Positions 58,672-64,000 of a stretch of 64,000 nucleotides of DNA are shown piece after piece. This DNA is from Pseudomonadota bacterium (GTDB taxonomy: Bacteria > Myxococcota > Myxococcia > Myxococcales > Myxococcaceae): positions 1-64,000 of the forward strand of contig JAFAAN010000066.1 in NCBI GenBank assembly GCA_023426545.1. The letters are read 5' to 3'. Each line of letters starts with the position of its first letter. The first letter of the stretch is position 1. The translations under genes were made by a program, and so were the position numbers. A model generated the notes under the pieces. It saw only the letters and a program-made list of their open reading frames with translations. It searched no databases and was not told where the DNA came from.

Positions 58672-59832
58672 ATGCGGATTGCCCAGGTTTCGCTCATCCC
58701 CCACCGGTTGGAGCTGCGTCAGCCCCTGAAGACGTCCCAGGGCGCGCACACGGTACGCGAAGGCTTCATCATCCGAGTCGTAGACGAGGACGGCCGCGAG
58801 GGGCTGGGCGAGGCGATGCCGCTGCCCGCCTTCGGCACCGAGTCCCTCGCCGACTGCGGCGCGACGTTGAGCGCCTGGCTCTCGGAGCTCAAGGGGCAGT
58901 TCCTGGGGGACACGGTCCGGGCCATCGAGGACACGTTGTCCCCGTTCCCGCCGGCCGTGGCCCGAGGCGAGGGCGTGCGGATCCGATCGCGGCAGACGAC
59001 GCCGCAGGGGCCCGTGCCCGCCGCGGAGCACGCCCTGGAGCTGGCGCTGCTGGATCTGCTCGCGCAGCGGCAGGGGGTGCCCCTGTGTTGGCTGCTCGCG
59101 GAGGAGGCCCGGTCGGAGGTGGCCGTCAATGCGCTGCTGGGCGCCGATGACATCGACGCCCTGGCGGAGGAGGCGCGCCAGGCCGTGGCCGCGGGCTTCG
59201 GGACGTTGAAGCTGAAGGTCGCGGGCCGGCCGCTGGACGTCGACGAGGCCCGGGTGAAGGCGGTGCGCGAGGCGGTGGGGCCGGACGTGAAGCTCCGCCT
59301 GGATGCGAACGGGGGCTGGTCCGAGCCCGACGCCAAGCGCGCCCTGGACCGGCTGGGCTGGTACGGCCTGGAGCTGGTGGAGCAGCCCACGCCTCCCGAC
59401 GACCTCGCGGCGCTGTGGCGCGTCCAGCGGCGGGCGCCGTGCATGGTGGCCGCGGACGAGTCGCTGAGCTCGCCGGACGCGCTGCGCGCCCTGCTGACGG
59501 TGGACCCGCTGCTGGGGGGAGGCCCGGCGGTCGGCGCGGTGGTGCTCAAGCCGATGGTGCTGGGGGGGCTCCTCCCGTGTCTGGTCGTCGCGATGCGTGC
59601 GGCGCGGCTGGGGATGCAGGCCTACGTCACGAGCTCCATTGACGGCGTGGTGGCTCGCGCGGGCGCGGCGCATCTGGCGGCGGCGCTTCCATCCGGAGTG
59701 CTGGCATCCGGGCTCGCGGTGGGGCGCCTGCTGGCGAAGGAGCCGGAGGACCACCCGTACCGGCCGCGACAGGGCGTCATCCGCCTGTCGGGAGTCCCTG
59801 GCCTCGGGCTGAATACCCGGTCCCTGGTGTGA
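58672..59832 (+). CDS. menC: o-succinylbenzoate synthase
   Basis: Enolase-superfamily enzyme that dehydrates SHCHC to o-succinylbenzoate. 386 residues, longer than the E. coli form. N-terminal capping domain with RIAQVSLIPHRLELRQPL, then the barrel: GFGTLKLKVAG (catalytic Lys pair), KLRLDANGGW (first metal Asp), ELVEQPTPPDD (Glu), VAADESL (Asp) and VLKPMVLGG (second catalytic Lys). Starts nine bases after menA. Confidence 0.93.
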   Translation: MRIAQVSLIPHRLELRQPLKTSQGAHTVREGFIIRVVDEDGREGLGEAMPLPAFGTESLADCGATLSAWLSELKGQFLGDTVRAIEDTLSPFPPAVARGEGVRIRSRQTTPQGPVPAAEHALELALLDLLAQRQGVPLCWLLAEEARSEVAVNALLGADDIDALAEEARQAVAAGFGTLKLKVAGRPLDVDEARVKAVREAVGPDVKLRLDANGGWSEPDAKRALDRLGWYGLELVEQPTPPDDLAALWRVQRRAPCMVAADESLSSPDALRALLTVDPLLGGGPAVGAVVLKPMVLGGLLPCLVVAMRAARLGMQAYVTSSIDGVVARAGAAHLAAALPSGVLASGLAVGRLLAKEPEDHPYRPRQGVIRLSGVPGLGLNTRSLV

Positions 59833-59904
59833 CGGAGGCGTGAGCGCGGACGCCGCTTACGCGCTGGATGGGGCGGGCTTCATTGGCGCGCCCGAGGTGA
59901 AGCG

Positions 59905-61353
59905 ATGCCGTTCCTGCCATGTCCCATTCGTGAAGGTGCTCGCAACCACCCGGACGCGGAGGCGCTGACCTTCGCCGGCAGCACCTGGACGTATCGCGCG
60001 CTGGACGCGGAGGTGGCGCGGTGGGTGGCGGCGCTCGAAGGCCACGATGTTGGCGCGGGGGCGCGGGTCGCCTCATTGGCCACGAACCACGCGGCCTCCG
60101 TGTTTCTCTTCTGGGCGCTGGGGCGGCTCGGCGCGGTGCTGGCACCACTCAATGCCCGTCTCACGGCCTCGGAGCTCGCGCCGATGGTGGAGGACATCCA
60201 TCCCCACCTGACGCTCGCCCTGGAGCCCTTCCTGTCCCGCCTGCCCGGCGCGCGCGCGCTGGAGTCCTTCGCGGACGCCATCACCGAGGGCTCGGACACA
60301 TGCACGCCCCGCGAGGCGGCCTCACCCCGGGTGGTGCTCTTCACCAGCGGCACCACCGGGAGGCCCAAGGGGGCCGTGCTGACGGAGGGGAACTTCCGCG
60401 CGTCGGCGCGTGCCTCGGCGGCCAACCTGGGCGCGCATTCCGCGCCACGCTGGCTGGGGACGTTGCCGCTCTGCCATGTGGGGGGCATCGCGATGCTCAC
60501 CCGCACCGCGTACGAGGGGGGCTGCCTGGTCCTCCATGAGCGGTTCGACGCCGACGCCGCGAACCGGGCCATCGATGTGGAGGGCGTCACACACGTGAGC
60601 CTCGTCGCCACCACGCTGGAGCGCGTGCTGGATTCCCGGGGCGACCGGCCGATGCCCGCGTCCTTCGCGCTCGCGCTGATTGGTGGAGGCCCGGTGCCCG
60701 TGCCGCTGCTGACGCGGGCGAGGGCCGCCGGCCTTCGGGCCTTGCAGACCTACGGCCTGACGGAGGCCTGCTCCCAAGTGGCGACCGAGCGCCCGGCCGA
60801 CGCCGACGGCCGCACCGCGGGCATGCCGCTGCCGGGCGTCGAGCTCCGTATCGTCCGAGAGGATGGGAGCGTCTGCGGCCCCGGGGAAGAGGGGGAAATC
60901 GAGGTGCGGGCGCCCACGGTGATGGCCGGGTACTGGAACCGGCCGGAGGCCACGCGGGACACCCTGCGCGACGGCTGGCTGCACACGAAGGACATGGGCG
61001 TGCTGGACGGGCGAGGCCGCCTCACCGTGCTGTCGCGCCGCACGGACCTCGTCGTGCGGGGTGGCGAGAACATCTACCCGGCGGAGGTGGAGGCGGTGCT
61101 CCTCGACCACCCCGCAGTGCGGGAAGCCGCCGTGGTGGGCTTCCCGGACGACCGCTGGGGCGAGGTGCCCGTGGCCTTTGTCGTCGCGCGCCCGGGCCAC
61201 GAGCGGCCCGGGGGGGAGGCGCTGGAGGCCTGGTGCCGGCGCTCCCTTGCGGGCTTCAAGGTGCCCGCGCGCTTCGCCTGGTTGGAGGCGTTGCCTCGCA
61301 ACGCCATGGGCAAGGTGGAGCGCACGATGCTGCGCGAGCACGAGCCCCGCTGA
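59905..61353 (+). CDS. menE: o-succinylbenzoate-CoA ligase
   Basis: ANL ligase that activates o-succinylbenzoate to its CoA ester. 482 residues: VVLFTSGTTGRPKGAVLT (AMP motif), GTLPLCHVGGIAML, ALIGGGPVPVPLL, TYGLTEACSQV, LHTKDMGVLDGRGRLTVLSRRTDLVVRGGENIYPAEVE and the C-terminal lysine in NAMGKVERTML. LCHVGGI and position in the operon fix it as MenE. A 72-base gap follows menC. menB (naphthoate synthase), which acts next, is not in this window. Confidence 0.93.
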   Translation: MPFLPCPIREGARNHPDAEALTFAGSTWTYRALDAEVARWVAALEGHDVGAGARVASLATNHAASVFLFWALGRLGAVLAPLNARLTASELAPMVEDIHPHLTLALEPFLSRLPGARALESFADAITEGSDTCTPREAASPRVVLFTSGTTGRPKGAVLTEGNFRASARASAANLGAHSAPRWLGTLPLCHVGGIAMLTRTAYEGGCLVLHERFDADAANRAIDVEGVTHVSLVATTLERVLDSRGDRPMPASFALALIGGGPVPVPLLTRARAAGLRALQTYGLTEACSQVATERPADADGRTAGMPLPGVELRIVREDGSVCGPGEEGEIEVRAPTVMAGYWNRPEATRDTLRDGWLHTKDMGVLDGRGRLTVLSRRTDLVVRGGENIYPAEVEAVLLDHPAVREAAVVGFPDDRWGEVPVAFVVARPGHERPGGEALEAWCRRSLAGFKVPARFAWLEALPRNAMGKVERTMLREHEPR

Positions 61354-61390
61354 CTCCGGCCGGCTCGCTCCGTCTCCCTGGGCGAGCGCC

Positions 61391-61603
61391 TCAGCACTCG
61401 GACGCGGGGTGGCCCCAGGGGTTGGTGCGGGGGAACTGCCGCAGCACGGTGCTCAGCCGGCAGGTGGCCGACACCGTGGCGCCGGCGCCCGGCCTTCGGG
61501 GGGATGCGGCCCGGCAGTGGCCGGATGCGCCCAGCCGCGCCGCCTGCATCGACAGTTGCTGCTCCACCTCCGGGGACCAGCGGGAGAACTCAAGCCATTC
61601 CAT
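61391..61603 (-). CDS. possible 70-residue protein
   Basis: A short minus-strand frame with AAGGAG eight bases before its ATG. The N-terminus reads MEWLEFSRWSPEVEQQLSMQ, an acidic helix, followed by a basic Ala/Arg/Gly-rich stretch with two Cys and ending WGHPASEC. No family is recognised. Convergent with menE. Judged real mainly by the ribosome site. Confidence 0.4.
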   Translation of the reverse strand: MEWLEFSRWSPEVEQQLSMQAARLGASGHCRAASPRRPGAGATVSATCRLSTVLRQFPRTNPWGHPASEC

Positions 61604-62168
61604 GTGCGTGCTCCTTCGCGCCGCAGTGTTCGCGGCCATCCGACCTCTTCAAATCGGGAAAATCACGACGCTGTGCGTTGAAGCAGGGCGTCAGTGCCGG
61701 TTTCCCGACATGGGCCGCCGTCACAACCCCGGGACCTGCTCGCCATCTTTCAGATGCGGTGGTGGCCAGTCGGCTACCTGGGTGGTCGCCTGCCCCACGA
61801 GGTGGGGCACGCAATTCCTGCAGGAGTCCGGGGAGGCTGGCCATTCTTGCGCCGGCCGCGCGCGGAGCCGCTGGCGATTGCTGATACGGCTGCAACCTTT
61901 CAATCTCAAGGTCAAAACTCAAACATGCAAGGATTTTCACCTCACGCGTTGAAGAGTTGAAGAGACAGCGCAAGGGGAGGGTTGTGAATGACGCCGATCT
62001 CCGAGGGGAGCAGGGCATTCCAGGACCCGTGAGTATTTCTCGCCGATGCTGTCCTGGATGACTCCAGGTAGGTCCTGTGAATCATTTTGCGAGAGGAACG
62101 TTTGGTTGTTTTGATATTATGATGTCGCAAACGCAGCTCGGTACGTGCGCTCACAGCGAGAGGGATAG
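61604..62168. other. intergenic, promoter region of the monooxygenase gene
   Basis: A 565-base stretch without a convincing gene. GC falls clearly at 61870-61960 and 62080-62125 (for example TTTTGATATTATGATG near 62108), which is unusual here and may mark a promoter for the gene at 62169. An 8-bp perfect hairpin lies at 61791-61809. Confidence 0.45.
61791..61809. terminator. isolated perfect hairpin
   Basis: TGCCCCAC, loop GAG, GTGGGGCA. No T run follows. It is 440 bases after menE, so it may terminate read-through from the men operon or protect an RNA end. Confidence 0.35.
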
Positions 62169-63794
62169 ATGGCTCCGGAATCCGTTGATGTCATCATCGT
62201 GGGTTGTGGTCCGGTCGGGGCGATGGCCGCGAACCTCCTGGGACAGCAGGGGGTGCGGACGCTGGTGGTGGAGCGGGAGTCCACGCCGCATGGTCAGTCG
62301 CGCGCCTTCAGCCTGGATGACGAGGGCCAGCGCATCTTCCAGTCGGCGGGGCTGGTGGGGGACCTCGGCCCGGGGTTCTTCCCGTGCAAGCGGCTCCAGT
62401 ACCTGAACGACTCGCTCCGCTCCCTGGCGGAGGTGGACTTCCTCGGGTTGGACCGGCCCTTCGGCTACGTTCCGGCCGCCTTCTTCCAGCAGCCGCGCAT
62501 GGAGGCGGCGCTGCGGCGGGGGATGCAGCGCTTCCCGCACGTGACGCTGTGGCTGGGCCATGAGGTGGAGTCCTTCGTCCAGGACGAAGACGGCATCACC
62601 GTGCGCGTGACGAGCCTGTCGGAGCAGCGCGCGGTCAACGTGCGGGCGCGCTACCTGCTCGCGTGTGATGGCGCGCACAGCTCCATTCGCCGGCGGCTGG
62701 GCCTGAAGCTGGAAGGGACGACGGCGCTGGAGCACTCGCTGGCCATCACCGTGAAGACGGCGTCCCCGAAGCCGGAGATTGCCAGCTACCTGTGCGGCCC
62801 GGTGCGCCGTGGCTTCATCGCGCGGACCTCCGATGACGAGATCCGGATGGACGTCATCCTGGAGCCGGACGCGAACCTGAAGGAAGCGCGCGAGCTCGAC
62901 AACGTGCGGCGCATCATCGGCCACTACGTGGACCTGTCGACCGTGGAGCTCGACTCGGTGAAGATCTTCTCGTACCACAGCCGGATGTCCGAGAAGTGGC
63001 GCGTGGGGCGCGTGTTCCTCCTGGGGGATGCGGCCCACCTGATGCCGCCGTTCCTCGGGCAGGGCCTGTGCGCGGGCCTCCGTGACGCGGCGAACCTGTC
63101 CTGGAAGCTGGGGATGGTGCTCGCGGGCGCGGCGGATGCGGACCTGCTCGACACCTACGAGGTGGAGCGGCGGGGCCACGTGGCGGAGATCATCCGCGGC
63201 TCGGATGCCATGGGCCGGGTGATGATGTCCGGCGGACGGGTGACGGCCCGCGCGCGCAACGCGCTCATCCAGATTCTCTACCGGCTGCCGGTGACGGGGG
63301 ACTTCATCCGCCAGTACAAGGCGAAGCCGCAGCTGCCGCTGCGGCGGGGATTCATGGTGGGCACTGCCCGCGGGAAGGGGGGCGCGCCGCAGGGCTCCTA
63401 CTTCCCGCAGCCAAGCGTGGAGCGGCCGGACGGCACGACGGCGCTGCTGGACGACTGCCTGGGCGAGGGCTTCGTGGTGCTCACGCGCCCCGGCGCGCCC
63501 CAGGAGGCCCAGCGCGAGGCGCAGGCGCTGGCGGACGAGCTGGGCGCGCGGTGGCTGCGGGTGGCACCGGCCGCGCGGGCCGGAGCCTGCGGGCCGGATG
63601 CGGTGGTGGACCTGGAGGGCCGCCTGGGCGCGTGGTTCGCGCAGTACGGGGCCGACCTCGTGGTGCTCCGCCCGGACCACTACGTGTACGGCGTGTCCGG
63701 CGGCGGGACGCGAGGCCCCCTCCTGGGCTCGCTCAAGGGCCGCGTCCGTCCTCACACGCGGGTGAATCGCGCGGAGGTCCGGCGGGCGGGCTGA
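62169..63794 (+). CDS. FAD-dependent aromatic-type monooxygenase
   Basis: A 541-residue class A flavoprotein monooxygenase, of the MhpA/PheA/TetX-type group. FAD-binding VDVIIVGCGPVGAMAANLL (about 6-24), DG motif LLACDGAHSSIRRRLG (about 170-185), and the GD motif LLGDAAHLMPPFLGQGLCAGLRDAANLSWKL (about 280-310). The C-terminal 130 residues are a thioredoxin-like domain as in phenol hydroxylase and MhpA, ending at DHYVYGVSGGG. The substrate is probably a phenolic ring, either a nutrient or a secondary-metabolite intermediate. No partner ring-cleavage gene is in the window. Confidence 0.9.
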   Translation: MAPESVDVIIVGCGPVGAMAANLLGQQGVRTLVVERESTPHGQSRAFSLDDEGQRIFQSAGLVGDLGPGFFPCKRLQYLNDSLRSLAEVDFLGLDRPFGYVPAAFFQQPRMEAALRRGMQRFPHVTLWLGHEVESFVQDEDGITVRVTSLSEQRAVNVRARYLLACDGAHSSIRRRLGLKLEGTTALEHSLAITVKTASPKPEIASYLCGPVRRGFIARTSDDEIRMDVILEPDANLKEARELDNVRRIIGHYVDLSTVELDSVKIFSYHSRMSEKWRVGRVFLLGDAAHLMPPFLGQGLCAGLRDAANLSWKLGMVLAGAADADLLDTYEVERRGHVAEIIRGSDAMGRVMMSGGRVTARARNALIQILYRLPVTGDFIRQYKAKPQLPLRRGFMVGTARGKGGAPQGSYFPQPSVERPDGTTALLDDCLGEGFVVLTRPGAPQEAQREAQALADELGARWLRVAPAARAGACGPDAVVDLEGRLGAWFAQYGADLVVLRPDHYVYGVSGGGTRGPLLGSLKGRVRPHTRVNRAEVRRAG

Positions 63795-63867
63795 AGCGGC
63801 GCGCGCGGAGGTGTCTCGGCAGGTGGGCGCCCGGGCCGGGGCGCCTGGAACGTCGTTGTTGCGAGGC

Positions 63868-64000
63868 TCAGGCCGCGGCGGCCTGGACCAGCTTGCCGGC
63901 GCGATCCACGCAGTCGCCCAGGAAGCGCAGGTAGATGTCGAGCGCGCTCGCACCCGTCTTCGCGATGAGGGGCGCCTTGTCCGGGACCTGCGACAGGAGC
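63868..64000 (-). CDS. 3' end of an unidentified gene (partial)
   Basis: Only the last 44 codons are in the window, running off its right edge. The visible C-terminus reads LLSQVPDKAPLIAKTGASAL, then DIYLRFLGDCVDRAGKLVQAAAA, with a TGA stop at 63868-63870. Helical and without a motif I can name. Convergent with the monooxygenase gene, 73 bases away. Confidence 0.55.
   Translation of the reverse strand, partial: LLSQVPDKAPLIAKTGASALDIYLRFLGDCVDRAGKLVQAAAA

Overview
The window is about 70% GC bacterial DNA and reads as a myxobacterium, most likely Myxococcaceae (Myxococcus, Corallococcus or Pyxidicoccus type). The evidence is the SitA-type lipoprotein toxin with a DUF2019 immunity protein, many small lipoproteins, a DUF4157 protein, heavy use of overlapping ATGA starts, and a full menaquinone pathway. 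No strain can be named from the sequence alone.

Layout. 1-3.7 kb: a small lipoprotein, then a two-gene unit of a DUF4157 putative metalloprotease and a membrane-anchored beta-propeller. 3.7-21.5 kb: an integrative element in a tRNA-Arg(CCU) gene. Its left end is a displaced 5' half of the tRNA (3858-3896) and its right end is the intact tRNA (21471-21544). Paired TTACGTAC repeats lie about 100 bp inside each end, and a tyrosine integrase with a probable excisionase partner sits at the right end. Cargo is a type I restriction-modification operon with a YgjP-like metallohydrolase, a SitA toxin with its immunity gene, a second DUF2019 immunity-like gene broken by a 455-bp miniature transposon with an 8-bp target duplication, and several unrecognised genes. 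Left of attL lies a fragment of a second, related integrase, so the tRNA has probably been hit at least twice.

21.6-33.2 kb: an exonuclease-like protein, a fatty acid desaturase, a Cys/His mini-domain protein, a lipoprotein, CCA-adding enzyme, MnmA, a lipoprotein, an IHF/HU protein, a SPOR protein, a cupin, a D-x-N-x-D-G repeat lipoprotein, a ribbon-helix-helix regulator and two nucleotide-sugar SDR enzymes. 33.5-40.7 kb: lepA-lepB, then the tightly overlapped pyrB-pyrC-carA and a conserved hypothetical. 40.7-46.8 kb: pyruvate kinase, a DUF151 nuclease, an acidic-tail zinc ribbon protein, a long-chain acyl-CoA ligase and citrate synthase.

46.9-61.4 kb is a metabolic hub. A minus-strand operon carries the shikimate pathway in order: DAHP synthase, menG/ubiE methyltransferase, shikimate kinase, a fused dehydroquinase-shikimate dehydrogenase, aroC, aroB, aroA. 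It is divergent from a plus-strand operon menF-menD-menH-menA-menC-menE. Chorismate made by one feeds the other, and the menaquinone methyltransferase sits inside the shikimate operon. A perfect 9-bp inverted repeat lies in the shared divergent promoter region (53731-53754). No menB is present here. The window ends with an FAD-dependent aromatic-ring-type monooxygenase and the 3' end of an unidentified minus-strand gene.
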